Part shown: positions 16,597 to 25,346 of the stretch, in pieces
How positions within the stretch are numbered: position 1 is the first letter of the stretch
Layout of the letters: every line of letters starts with the position of its first letter
NCBI GenBank assembly: GCA_017643165.1
Contig: JAEPNY010000001.1
Location: 496,001-560,000 of the forward strand
Direction: 5' to 3'
Length of the DNA stretch: 64,000 nt
Origin: Psychroserpens sp.
GTDB lineage: Bacteria; Bacteroidota; Bacteroidia; Flavobacteriales; Flavobacteriaceae
Made by a program: the position numbers and the translations under genes
The notes under the pieces: generated by a model
What the model saw: the letters and a program-made list of their open reading frames with translations, nothing else
What the model was told of the DNA's origin: nothing
Database searches by the model: none

Positions 16597-19500
16597 ATGT
16601 ATTTAATTTTTGATACAGAAACTACCGGACTTCCTAAACGTTGGGATGCGCCTATAACAGATGTTGACAATTGGCCAAGGTGTATTCAAATAGCTTGGCA
16701 GTTACATGACGAAATGGGGCAATGCATTGATCACCAAGATTATTTGGTTCAACCTGATGGTTTCAACATTCCATACGATGCTGAAAAAATTCATGGTATT
16801 TCAACGGAATTGGCTCAGGAAAATGGTGTGCCGTTGTTAGAGGTTCTTCAAAAATTTAATGAAGTCTTAGCGAAAACAAAGTTTGTTGTCGGACAAAATG
16901 TAAAATTTGATCTAAATATCATGGGTGCTGAGTTTGTGCGCGAATCAATCGCAAACCAACTTCAAGAGTTACCTGTTCTTGATACTTGTACAGAACATAC
17001 TGCTGAGTTGTGTAAAATTCCAGGAGGTAGAGGTGGAAAATTTAAATTGCCAACCTTAACAGAATTGCATCAATATTTATTTGATGCCCCATTTGATGAG
17101 GCACATAATGCAACAGCCGATGTTGAAGCAACAACGCGCTGCTTCCTTGAGTTAGTTAGACGTGAAGAATTCACAAAAGAAGAATTAGATGTACAGCCTG
17201 ATTATTTCCAAGAGTTTAAATCGTCAAACCCAGAGCCAATTTCGCTTATTGGTTTAAAGCATATTAATCTAAAGAAGGCTAGTGCTAAGATCAATGAGCG
17301 ATTGCAAAAGCTTCAAGAAGCGCAATTTTCAGATACTCAACTTCCGGGTGATACCGTAAATTTAGCGGATGTAGAATTTGTACATCTTCATAATCATTCA
17401 CAGTTTTCAGTATTGCAATCTACAATGAGCATTTCAGACCTTGTTGCTGAAGCGGCTGAAAACAATATGACCTCTGTTGCTTTAACTGATCATGCCAACA
17501 TGATGGGCGCATTTCATTTTGTAAAAGCGGTAAATAATCATAATAAAACGGTAAGATCTAAGCATGTTGAAGCCCAAGAAAAGGGTGAAGAATCAGATCT
17601 AAATGAAATAAAACCCATTATAGGTTGTGAATTCTTTGTTTGTGAAAATCATCAAGATCGAACAAGAAAAGATAATGGCTATCAAATCGTTTTGATCGCA
17701 AAGAATAAAAATGGCTATCACAATTTAGCAAAGTTGTCTTCTCATGCCTTTGTTGATGGCTTTTATTATGTGCCTAGAATAGATAAAACTCTAATTGAAA
17801 AGTATAAAGAAGACGTCATTTGTTTAACGGGTAACCTGTATGGTGAAGTGCCAAATAAGCTACTAAACGTTGGTGAAAAACAGGCAGAAGATGCCTTGAT
17901 CTGGTGGAAAGAGACCTTTGGGGAAGATCTTTATATCGAAGTGATGCGGCATAATCAAGAAGATGAAAATCGCGTCAATCAAGGGCTTATCAAATTAGCG
18001 CAGAAGCACGATGTCAAGATTGTTGCCACTAACAACACGTATTACGGAAAACAAGAAGATGCTAATGCTCATGATATTTTGTTATGTGTTAAAGACGGTG
18101 AAAAACAATCAACACCTATAGGTCGTGGACGTGGCTATCGTTATGGTTTGCCAAATCAGGAATACTATTTTAAGTCTTCCGAAGAAATGAAAGCCTTATT
18201 TAGGGATATACCTCAGGCTATAACAAATATTAAGGAAGTCGTTGATAAGGTAGAAGCGTTTGAATTAGCTAGAGATGTATTATTACCGGCATTCGATATA
18301 CCAGAAGAATTTAAAGATGAAAAAGATCTAAATGATGGCGGTAAGCGAGGTGAAAATGCGTATTTGAGACATCTCACTTATGAAGGCGCCAAAAAACGTT
18401 ACGGTGAGTTGAGCGATGAGATCACCGAACGTCTGGATTTCGAATTAAGTGTTATTGAAAACACAGGATATCCAGGTTACTTTTTGATTGTAGAAGATTT
18501 CATTCGTGAAGCGCGAAATATGAACGTATCTGTTGGACCTGGTAGAGGGTCGGCAGCAGGTTCAGTGGTAGCTTACTGTTTATGGATTACGAATATTGAT
18601 CCATTAAAGTATGATCTACTTTTTGAGCGTTTCTTAAATCCGGATCGTATTAGTATGCCTGATATTGATATCGATTTTGATGACGAAGGGCGAAGTCGTG
18701 TTATGGATTATGTAATCGAAAAGTATGGTGCAAACCAGGTAGCTCAGATTATTACCTATGGAACCATGGCAGCTAAATCATCTATAAGAGATACGGCGAG
18801 AGTGCTTGACTTACCATTGTTTGATGCAGATCGTATTGCGAAGCTTATTCCGACCATGTCTAAGCTTAATAAAATATTTGGTTTGGATGATAAAGCCTTA
18901 GCCAAAAAGTTTAGAGCTGAAGATTTAGAAAAAGTCAATCAGTTATTAAATATTTCTGAAGGTGATGATCTTGAAGCTAAGACGGTAAATTTAGCACGAA
19001 CGCTAGAAGGTTCGGTTAGGAATACAGGTATTCATGCCTGTGGTGTAATCATTACACCAGATGACATTACGAAGTTCGTTCCGGTTTCAACCGCTAAGGA
19101 TTCTGATCTATATGTCACTCAGTTTGACAACTCTGTAGTGGAAGATGCAGGCTTATTAAAGATGGATTTCCTTGGTTTAAAAACATTGACCTTGATAAAG
19201 GACACTGTGAAAATCGTTAAGGCGAAACATGGAATTGCCCTAGACCCAGAAAGCTTTCCTTTAGATGATGAAAAGACTTACGAGCTATTTCAACGTGGTG
19301 AGACGGTTGGTGTGTTCCAATATGAATCACCTGGAATGCAGAAGCACCTTCGAGATTTGAAGCCAACCGTTTTCGAAGATTTGATCGCCATGAATGCTTT
19401 ATATCGTCCAGGGCCAATGGAATATATACCAAGTTTTGTAAGACGTAAGCATGGTGAAGAAGATATTGATTATGATCTTCCGGCGATGGAAGAGTATCTC

Positions 19501-20982
19501 AAGGAAACCTATGGTATTACCGTTTATCAAGAGCAAGTAATGCTATTATCTCAGAAGTTAGCCGACTTTACAAAAGGTGAAGCCGATGTACTAAGGAAGG
19601 CGATGGGGAAAAAGCAAATCGCAGTTCTGGCTAAAATGAAGCCCAAATTTATTGAACAGGCTTCCGCTAATGGTCATGACACGAAAGTTTTAGAAAAAGT
19701 ATGGAAAGATTGGGAAGCTTTTGCGAGTTACGCCTTCAATAAATCGCACTCTACTTGCTATGCATGGATTGCCTATCAGACTGCGTATTTAAAAGCACAT
19801 TATCCAGCTGAGTATATGGCTGCGGTATTGTCAAACAATATGAATGACATCAAGCAGGTAACCTTCTTTATGGAGGAGTGCAAACGTATGCGTTTAGAAG
19901 TACTTGGGCCCGATGTCAATGAATCTTATTATAAGTTCTCGGTAAATCAAGACAATGCAGTTCGATTTGGTATGGGCGCAATTAAAGGTGTTGGTCATGG
20001 TGCCGTAAAAACCATTGTTGAGCATCGAAAGAAAGATGGTCATTACAAATCCATATTTGATATGGCGAAGCGTATTGACTTAAGAGCCGCTAATAAAAAG
20101 GCTTTTGAAAATCTTGCGTTAGCCGGAGGCTTTGATGGATTTGGTGAAACGCATCGTGCACAGTATTTCCATGACGAAGGTGACGGAATTACATTTTTAG
20201 AAAAAGCAATACGATATGGGGCAAAACATCAGGAGAACGAAAATTCGGCGCAGGTGAGTTTATTTGGAGCAACTAGTGAAGTTCAAATTGCCGAACCTTC
20301 CATTCCACCCTGCGAAGAATGGGGTACCATGGAAAAATTGGCGCAAGAAAAAGAAGTTGTTGGTGTTTATATTTCTGGCCATCCCTTAGATGATTTTAAG
20401 GTGGAAATGAAAACTTTTTGTAATGCTAATCTCGCCTTATTTAACGAGTTGGAAAATTATGTAAATCGCGAATTAACGTATGGTGGTGTGGTTACTGATG
20501 TACAGCATCGCGTTAGTAAACAAGGCAAAGGATGGGCAGCATTCACAGTAGAAGACTATACCGATAGTTTTGAGTTTCGAATTTTTGGTGAAGACTATTT
20601 GAAGTTTAGACATTTCCTGGTACGCAATAGTTTTGTGTATGTTAGAGCTTTTGTTCGAGAGGGTTGGATGAATCGTGATACGGGTAAAAAAGGTGATCCT
20701 CGTATTCAATTTAATAATTTCCAGCTGTTGCATGATGTCATGGATACCTATGCAAAGAAGTTATCCATACAATTGAATATTAGGGATTTACAAGAACAGC
20801 GCATACATATATTACAAGATCTATTTAAAAGTCATAAAGGAGATAAAGCCTTAAATTTTGTGATTTATGACAATGATGAAAAGATTAAATTGAATATGCC
20901 TAGCCGAAAACAAAAAGTCAGCATCTCACAAGAATTATTGGATGAGTTAGAGGATAATGATGTGAAGTATAAATTGAATTGA
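16597..20982 (+). CDS. dnaE: DNA polymerase III alpha subunit with fused proofreading exonuclease
   Basis: The replicative polymerase, 1461 residues, about 300 more than E. coli DnaE. The extra N-terminal part (1-190) is a DnaQ-like DEDDh 3'-5' exonuclease: FDTETTG with Asp6/Glu8, VVGQNVKFDLNIM, and DEAHNATADVEAT. The PHP domain starts near His263 (HLHNHSQFSVL). The polymerase palm has GPGRGSAAGS and the catalytic PDIDIDF (688-694). A clamp-binding QVSLF lies at 1219-1223, followed by an OB-fold. All exonuclease acidic residues are present, so proofreading is probably built in. The fusion is known in Bacteroidota. Confidence 0.96.
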   Translation: MYLIFDTETTGLPKRWDAPITDVDNWPRCIQIAWQLHDEMGQCIDHQDYLVQPDGFNIPYDAEKIHGISTELAQENGVPLLEVLQKFNEVLAKTKFVVGQNVKFDLNIMGAEFVRESIANQLQELPVLDTCTEHTAELCKIPGGRGGKFKLPTLTELHQYLFDAPFDEAHNATADVEATTRCFLELVRREEFTKEELDVQPDYFQEFKSSNPEPISLIGLKHINLKKASAKINERLQKLQEAQFSDTQLPGDTVNLADVEFVHLHNHSQFSVLQSTMSISDLVAEAAENNMTSVALTDHANMMGAFHFVKAVNNHNKTVRSKHVEAQEKGEESDLNEIKPIIGCEFFVCENHQDRTRKDNGYQIVLIAKNKNGYHNLAKLSSHAFVDGFYYVPRIDKTLIEKYKEDVICLTGNLYGEVPNKLLNVGEKQAEDALIWWKETFGEDLYIEVMRHNQEDENRVNQGLIKLAQKHDVKIVATNNTYYGKQEDANAHDILLCVKDGEKQSTPIGRGRGYRYGLPNQEYYFKSSEEMKALFRDIPQAITNIKEVVDKVEAFELARDVLLPAFDIPEEFKDEKDLNDGGKRGENAYLRHLTYEGAKKRYGELSDEITERLDFELSVIENTGYPGYFLIVEDFIREARNMNVSVGPGRGSAAGSVVAYCLWITNIDPLKYDLLFERFLNPDRISMPDIDIDFDDEGRSRVMDYVIEKYGANQVAQIITYGTMAAKSSIRDTARVLDLPLFDADRIAKLIPTMSKLNKIFGLDDKALAKKFRAEDLEKVNQLLNISEGDDLEAKTVNLARTLEGSVRNTGIHACGVIITPDDITKFVPVSTAKDSDLYVTQFDNSVVEDAGLLKMDFLGLKTLTLIKDTVKIVKAKHGIALDPESFPLDDEKTYELFQRGETVGVFQYESPGMQKHLRDLKPTVFEDLIAMNALYRPGPMEYIPSFVRRKHGEEDIDYDLPAMEEYLKETYGITVYQEQVMLLSQKLADFTKGEADVLRKAMGKKQIAVLAKMKPKFIEQASANGHDTKVLEKVWKDWEAFASYAFNKSHSTCYAWIAYQTAYLKAHYPAEYMAAVLSNNMNDIKQVTFFMEECKRMRLEVLGPDVNESYYKFSVNQDNAVRFGMGAIKGVGHGAVKTIVEHRKKDGHYKSIFDMAKRIDLRAANKKAFENLALAGGFDGFGETHRAQYFHDEGDGITFLEKAIRYGAKHQENENSAQVSLFGATSEVQIAEPSIPPCEEWGTMEKLAQEKEVVGVYISGHPLDDFKVEMKTFCNANLALFNELENYVNRELTYGGVVTDVQHRVSKQGKGWAAFTVEDYTDSFEFRIFGEDYLKFRHFLVRNSFVYVRAFVREGWMNRDTGKKGDPRIQFNNFQLLHDVMDTYAKKLSIQLNIRDLQEQRIHILQDLFKSHKGDKALNFVIYDNDEKIKLNMPSRKQKVSISQELLDELEDNDVKYKLN

Positions 20983-21070
20983 TCAAGTAACTTAAATTAG
21001 TATACAAACCCTCAATATACCTATAATCAAAACAAATACTGTGGTTGTAAGGTTTGGAAAAAAAATTGAC

Positions 21071-21078
21071 TAATTTTG
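21071..21078 (+). promoter_or_regulatory. -7 box of trxA
   Basis: TAATTTTG matches TAnnTTTG. TTTG at 21053 and TTG at 21045 are possible but poorly spaced -33 elements. The leader to the ATG is about 40 bases. Confidence 0.5.
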
Positions 21079-21121
21079 CATATTAATAAATTAGAAGTTA
21101 AACATATTAGACAATATAATT

Positions 21122-21439
21122 ATGGCATTAGAAATAACAGATGCGTCGTTTGAAGAAACGGTATTAAAAAGTGATAAACCAGTAATGGTTGATTTTTGGG
21201 CTGCTTGGTGTGGACCATGTAGAATGGTTGGACCGATCATTGATGAAATCAGTTCAGAATATGAAGGGAAAGCTGTAGTAGGAAAAGTAGATGTAGATGC
21301 AAATCAAGAATTTGCTGCTAAATATGGCGTTAGAAATATCCCTACAGTCTTAGTATTTCAAAACGGTGAAGTTGTAGGTCGTCAGGTAGGTGTTGCACCA
21401 AAGAATGCATACACAGACGCGATCGATTCTTTATTGTAA
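21122..21439 (+). CDS. trxA: Thioredoxin
   Basis: A 105-residue general disulfide reductase of the cytosol. It has the active site WCGPC (residues 29-33), the buried Asp in VMVDFWA, and the cis-proline loop NIPTVLVF. It has no signal peptide. It stands alone with its own promoter and a strong terminator. Confidence 0.97.
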   Translation: MALEITDASFEETVLKSDKPVMVDFWAAWCGPCRMVGPIIDEISSEYEGKAVVGKVDVDANQEFAAKYGVRNIPTVLVFQNGEVVGRQVGVAPKNAYTDAIDSLL

Positions 21440-21461
21440 GATATAATCTAAAAGAAATGAT

Positions 21462-21490
21462 AAAAGGTTTGCCACTATGGTGAACCTTTT
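21462..21490 (+). terminator. trxA terminator
   Basis: A 13-bp stem with two wobble positions (21462-21474 with 21478-21490) and a 3-base loop is followed by a T-run. Confidence 0.85.
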
Positions 21491-21529
21491 TTTATTTTTA
21501 AATATTATTAAAATTTAATTTCAATATAC

Positions 21530-22072
21530 ATGAGTAAACAACCAAAAGCTCAAGATCTCATAGATCATAAGTTATTAGAAGATCGAAAAGTATTCCTATG
21601 GGGAATGGTAGATGATAAATCTGCTAAGCATGTCATCGATCGATTATTGTATCTAGATGCTCTAGAAACTAAAGACATCCAATTGTATATAAATAGTCCT
21701 GGTGGTTATGTCACCTCTGGATTTGCTATGTATGATTGTATTAAGTCTTTAAATAGTGATGTTTCTACCATTTGTACGGGTTTAGCAGCATCAATGGGAT
21801 CTATTCTACTGTCTGTCGGCACAAAAGGAAAACGTTTCATTCAACCACATGCTAGAGTAATGATCCATCAGCCAAGCGGTGGTGCACGTGGTCAGGCGAG
21901 TGATATTGAAATTACTGCTCAAGAAATTTTAAAGACGAAAGAGTTAAGTGCTCAAATATTAGCTGATAATTGTGGTCAGGATGTTGAGAAAGTGATGAAA
22001 GATTTTAATCGTGATCATTGGATGGGAGCAGAAGAATCTGTTGCCTACGGAATAGTAGATGGTGTTATTTAA
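21530..22072 (+). CDS. ClpP-family serine protease
   Basis: A 180-residue protein with the complete ClpP triad: Ser88 in GLAASMGS, His113 in VMIHQPSGG and Asp162 in NRDHWMGA. ClpP forms a barrel-shaped peptidase fed by Clp ATPases. It has no propeptide and starts MSKQPKAQDLIDHKLLEDRKVFLWG, unlike the main ClpP. I take it to be the second paralogue found in many flavobacteria. No clpX lies nearby. The DUF58 gene starts right at its stop. Confidence 0.88.
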   Translation: MSKQPKAQDLIDHKLLEDRKVFLWGMVDDKSAKHVIDRLLYLDALETKDIQLYINSPGGYVTSGFAMYDCIKSLNSDVSTICTGLAASMGSILLSVGTKGKRFIQPHARVMIHQPSGGARGQASDIEITAQEILKTKELSAQILADNCGQDVEKVMKDFNRDHWMGAEESVAYGIVDGVI

Positions 22073-23002
22073 ATGAATATACAGGCAGAATTAAATAAAG
22101 CGGGAGGATTTAAAAATCTCGAGCTACTTGCCAAGCAAGTGGTGGAAGGGTTTATTGCTGGAATGCATAAAAGCCCCTTTCATGGTTTTTCTGCCGAATT
22201 TGCTGAACATAAAATTTATAATCAGGGCGAAAGTACACGTCATATCGATTGGAAACTCTACGCAAAAACTGATAAACTTTACACAAAGCGTTACGATGAC
22301 GAAACCAATCTAAGATGTCATTTAATCATTGACGACAGTAGTTCGATGCATTATCCAGCTGTCAAGGAATTTGGGATCGACAATCTAAACAAGATTAGTT
22401 TTTCGGCCTTGGCCGCCGCGTCATTGATGCATATTTTAAAAAAACAGCGCGATGCAGTTGGATTGAGTATCTATAGTGATGCTTACGATTATTATGCGCC
22501 TGAAAAAGGAAGTGAACGCCATCATCAGATGCTGCTTAAGCAATTGAGTACAATGGTTATTAGTAAGCAATTAAATAAGCAAACAGAAACCTATACCTAC
22601 TTGCATCAAATCGCCGAAAAGATTCATCGTCGATCGATGATTTTTTTCTTTACAGATATGTTTCAAACGAGTACAGATGAGGTGAAACTTTTTGAAGCGT
22701 TACGTCACTTAAAGTACAATAAACATGAAGTCGTGTTATTTCATGTGATAGATAAGGAGAAGGAGCTTAGTTTTAATTTCGATAATTCGCCTAGACGATT
22801 TGTTGATGTTGAAACGAATGAATTTATTAATCTTTATCCTGATACCATTAAAGAAGGATATGAGCAAGCAGTTGAAGATTATTTCAAAAGTATCCGATTA
22901 AAATGTGGTCAGTATAAGATCAAATATGTCGAAGCTGATATTAATAGAAGTTTTGATAAAATCTTAACGACCTATATGGTCGAACGACAAAAGTTTATTT
23001 AA
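22073..23002 (+). CDS. DUF58 domain protein (VWA-like)
   Basis: A 309-residue cytosolic protein of the DUF58 family, with the signature RHIDWKLYAKTDKLYTKRYDDETN, then a von Willebrand A-like fold with the metal site DDSSSM. DUF58 proteins usually accompany MoxR ATPases and act as chaperone-like metal-insertion or envelope-stress factors. No moxR is visible here. The gene begins at the base after the clpP-family stop, so the two are coupled. Confidence 0.85.
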   Translation: MNIQAELNKAGGFKNLELLAKQVVEGFIAGMHKSPFHGFSAEFAEHKIYNQGESTRHIDWKLYAKTDKLYTKRYDDETNLRCHLIIDDSSSMHYPAVKEFGIDNLNKISFSALAAASLMHILKKQRDAVGLSIYSDAYDYYAPEKGSERHHQMLLKQLSTMVISKQLNKQTETYTYLHQIAEKIHRRSMIFFFTDMFQTSTDEVKLFEALRHLKYNKHEVVLFHVIDKEKELSFNFDNSPRRFVDVETNEFINLYPDTIKEGYEQAVEDYFKSIRLKCGQYKIKYVEADINRSFDKILTTYMVERQKFI

Positions 23003-23032
23003 AGATTTTTGATAAAAAATATGTTTAATTTA

Positions 23033-23063
23033 TTTGTGATATTAAAAATCGAATGTATATTTG
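23033..23063 (+). promoter_or_regulatory. tRNA-Asp promoter
   Basis: TTTG (23033-23036), a 19-bp spacer, then TATATTTG (23056-23063): a perfect match to the Bacteroidota sigma-A promoter, 18 bases before the mature tRNA. Confidence 0.8.
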
Positions 23064-23081
23064 CCCTCGCAATAATGCAAC

Positions 23082-23155
23082 GGTCTGGTAGTTCAGTTGG
23101 TTAGAATATCTGCCTGTCACGCAGGGGGTCGCGGGTTCGAGTCCCGTCCAGACCG
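23082..23155 (+). tRNA. tRNA-Asp (anticodon GTC)
   Basis: A 74-base cloverleaf with acceptor stem GGTCTGG/CCAGACC, the T-loop GGTTCGAGTCC and the anticodon loop CTGTCAC, giving anticodon GTC. The discriminator is G, as required for Asp. CCA is not encoded. Confidence 0.97.
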
Positions 23156-23167
23156 CAAAAATTGCTA

Positions 23168-23194
23168 AGGCTCCGAGAAATTGGAGCTTTTTTT
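23168..23194 (+). terminator. tRNA-Asp terminator
   Basis: GCTCC (23170-23174) pairs with GGAGC (23183-23187), extended by A-T pairs around a bulged G and followed by eight T. Confidence 0.7.
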
Positions 23195-23219
23195 TAGCAT
23201 GAAGATTAGTTGTGTTGTT

Positions 23220-23261
23220 CTCAGAGTAATCTGAGACGTAGTGTACCAAAGCAATTTGGTA
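23220..23261 (+). other. Two adjacent hairpins with GNRA-type loops
   Basis: CTCAGA-gtaa-TCTGAG (23220-23235) and TACCAAA-gcaa-TTTGGTA (23244-23261) are perfect stems of 6 and 7 bp with GUAA and GCAA tetraloops. They lie in the 277-base gap between tRNA-Asp and the next gene, where no ORF is supported. Function is unknown. They may belong to a structured RNA. Confidence 0.35.
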
Positions 23262-23432
23262 TCCAATGAAAGGCTTTCCTTTTTTCTGCAAAGAAAATCG
23301 GGATGCTTTTTTGTTTTGAGACAATCTCTAATAATATTACCTGGTAAATTTTAGTCTTCTTTAATTGCGAATTGCGCCTCACAATAAAATTAATTGTAAT
23401 TTAGGTACCGAACTAAAAACGTATTAAATATC

Positions 23433-23849
23433 ATGAGAAACTTTTCATTGCTTTTTGTTTTAATTGTTACACTATCATTTACTGATTTGAATGCGCAATC
23501 GTCTACAGAGAAAAAAGAGGATTATAAAGTGAAACTATTTTCAGATGATGAATATGCGAATCTTCATATGTGGTTTTATAACCAAGTTCAGCAAATGAAA
23601 TTATCAGAAAGAGCTGATGACGAGTATGGTAGTTATTTGTCAATGCATGTGTCTCGTATGATGCGTCTTGATGATAAGGATAAAGGATACTCAAAATCTA
23701 CAATTATTCAGAAGTATAATGAGATATTTAATAACTTAAACAAAGATGTTAAACCCGTTTTAAATGAAGAACAGTTTAGACAACATTTAGAAATCATGAG
23801 TGTATTAAGCAAGGCTATCTTTAATAAGTTAGATCAGAAAATGGATTGA
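23433..23849 (+). CDS. Small secreted protein, unknown function
   Basis: A 138-residue protein with a clear signal peptide (MRNFSLLFVLIVTLSFTDLNAQ, cleaved after NAQ). The mature part is charged and mostly helical (LHMWFYNQVQQMKLSERADDEYG, then a C-terminal amphipathic helix). It has no cysteine and no recognisable domain. It is expected in the periplasm. It is convergent with the small lipoprotein gene, with an 11-base gap. Confidence 0.7.
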   Translation: MRNFSLLFVLIVTLSFTDLNAQSSTEKKEDYKVKLFSDDEYANLHMWFYNQVQQMKLSERADDEYGSYLSMHVSRMMRLDDKDKGYSKSTIIQKYNEIFNNLNKDVKPVLNEEQFRQHLEIMSVLSKAIFNKLDQKMD

Positions 23850-23860
23850 TTAAGGCGCTT

Positions 23861-24160
23861 TTATTTTAATTCAATACATTCAATTTTTACAATATAACCT
23901 GCCATACATATTCCCATGACGTCTTCTTGTAATGCATAGGTTAAAGAAACTGATGCTCCATCCAAGACTTCTATATTAAATTCTTCAAGGTTCGTAGGTA
24001 TTAATATTTCATTATTTTCTAATTCGATAACGAAATTACACCCATCTAAACCGTTCAAGTTTTTAAATTGACCATTCACGCCGTTTGCACATTTATTTTG
24101 GGTACAGGAATTGAACATCAAAATAATACCAACTACAATAATTAAATTTATATACTTCAT
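23861..24160 (-). CDS. Small lipoprotein, unknown function
   Basis: A 99-residue protein with a signal peptide ending in FNSC, a plausible lipobox. Mature residues contain six further cysteines or aromatic turns (NKCANG, GCNFV, GICMAG, KIECIE), suggesting a disulfide-stabilised beta fold. No family is recognised. It starts at the ATG at 24160 and stands alone. Confidence 0.65.
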   Translation of the reverse strand: MKYINLIIVVGIILMFNSCTQNKCANGVNGQFKNLNGLDGCNFVIELENNEILIPTNLEEFNIEVLDGASVSLTYALQEDVMGICMAGYIVKIECIELK

Positions 24161-24346
24161 CGTTAATTTTTACGAGTAATAAATAGTGTTTATAACGTGG
24201 TAAACTTAGTAAAAAATTAGACCTGTAGATAAACCGGCTTGATTATTTCTACTCATATGTGATTAATCTTAGTTGTCTGACGTAATATATGAGTTACATG
24301 ATTCATTTTCGTGAACTGATGATCGTCTATAATACTTTAAAAATCG

Positions 24347-24658
24347 ATGGTAATTGTAGATGGCGCATATTATCGGTTTTTGGGCTACAGCTATGGCAAG
24401 ATTGGAGAAGATGATCAGGCTTACGTCGTTATAGATAGTATTAAGGCGTTAGATAAAACAAGCCTCAAGAATCATCGAATAGCTGTAGTTTTTGCTGGAC
24501 TTGAGGAAAATGACAGTGTGTTTTATTACTTAGACACGCTACGAAATAAAAGTCGTAGGTTTAATAGTTCACGAATAGCCTATTTTGATTATTTAAAATC
24601 ATCAGAGGCGTTTCAGCAATTGCTTGATCAACATGGGATCCCTTCTTCAGACGATTGA
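24347..24658 (+). pseudogene. C-terminal remnant of a TPR regulator protein
   Basis: A 103-residue frame that begins at an ATG straight after an in-frame TAA. The content (YYRFLGYSYGKIGEDDQAYVVIDSIKAL, then YFDYLKSSEAFQQLLDQHGIP) looks like the last TPR unit and the terminal section of large TPR/adenylate-cyclase-like or winged-helix TPR proteins, which commonly end with a 'DPRFQxLLxxxGLP' pattern. The 186 bases upstream hold stops in all frames and no start. I read it as the tail of a decayed gene. A small free-standing gene is the alternative. Confidence 0.45.
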
Positions 24659-25046
24659 CATATGTTGGTTAAGGTTAAAAAACAACGTGAAGATCATGTA
24701 ATTGTAAGCCTGCTAAAGTTTAGTTATTAACAGGTCTTCAACATAGGAATTTGACAAAAATTGCATTTTATCGATAAAATATTACATTTAATCGTGTATA
24801 TTTTTGGAAATCTGCTATTTAGTGCTATGTTTGTAGTCCTTCATAAGCCCCTAAATCACTTATCAAGGAAATCTTATTAATCCATTTTATACATAATGCT
24901 TGTCGCATTTGTATTCCCTCGTTTGTATTGGCATCTCATGTCAGCTTAATTAATTATCCATTCTTCCCTCGAATAGGCATTTTTAATGCTGTTTTTGTAT
25001 TAACATAATTAAGTTGAATTAACATAATCCCTAAAAAACGAGAACC
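24659..25046 (+). promoter_or_regulatory. Gene-free stretch: promoter and long leader of a small peptide gene
   Basis: This 388-base gap holds a consensus promoter: TTTG (24803-24806), a 19-bp spacer, then TATGTTTG (24826-24833). Transcription from about 24840 would give a leader of about 207 bases before the 56-residue peptide gene at 25047. A 12-base direct repeat GAATTAACATAA-like (near 25003-25027) lies just before the start. The longest ORF in the leader is 17 codons (24896) and looks incidental. Confidence 0.5.
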
Positions 25047-25217
25047 ATGAAGACCTTAAAAATTACTTTATTGTTAGCCGCGGTTTTATTATTAACGGTT
25101 TCTGGACAGAGTAGCGATACAATTACTAACGATGTACCACAAGACCCTACTACAATGGACGTTCATTTAGTAGCGCACAAAAAAGCAAAGCTTAAAATTC
25201 CTACGCAACAAGGATAA
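25047..25217 (+). CDS. 56-residue secreted peptide
   Basis: A short gene with start ATG at 25047, preceded by GAGAACC, and stop TAA at 25217. Residues 1-20 form a signal peptide (MKTLKITLLLAAVLLLTVSG, then QSSD). The mature peptide of about 35 residues is polar and ends in a basic stretch (VAHKKAKLKIPTQQG). It has its own promoter and a terminator 25 bases after the stop, and precedes the TPR kinase gene. That combination supports a real gene. Function is unknown. A ligand for, or target of, the neighbouring kinase is only a guess. Confidence 0.65.
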   Translation: MKTLKITLLLAAVLLLTVSGQSSDTITNDVPQDPTTMDVHLVAHKKAKLKIPTQQG

Positions 25218-25241
25218 CAAACAATTGCATCTTGAATATAT

Positions 25242-25266
25242 ACCCTTAATTGAATTAATTAAGGGT
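25242..25266 (+). terminator. Terminator of the small peptide gene
   Basis: A 10-bp perfect stem (25242-25251 with 25257-25266) and a 5-base loop, then TTTTG. Confidence 0.75.
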
Positions 25267-25292
25267 TTTGGTGTTTTATCTTAAGTCTTCGT

Positions 25293-25322
25293 ATTGGGTT
25301 CTTAGAAATTATTCTAAATTTG
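25293..25322 (+). promoter_or_regulatory. Promoter of the TPR kinase gene
   Basis: TTG at 25294-25296, an 18-bp spacer, then TAAATTTG (25315-25322), a perfect -7 box. The predicted start, about 25329, leaves a leader of under 20 bases to the ATG at 25347. Confidence 0.6.
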
Positions 25323-25346
25323 AGTAGCTATACTTAATTGCGTCTA

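Noticed and set aside
23025-23324. A 99-residue minus-strand frame containing WTGLEPATPCVTGRYSNQLN
   Set aside because: This is the well-known false protein made by translating the complement of a tRNA-Asp gene. The tRNA at 23082-23155 explains it.
24896-24949. 17-codon ORF in the leader of the 56-residue peptide gene
   Set aside because: It has no signal peptide pattern, regulatory codon run or overlap that would mark a leader peptide.
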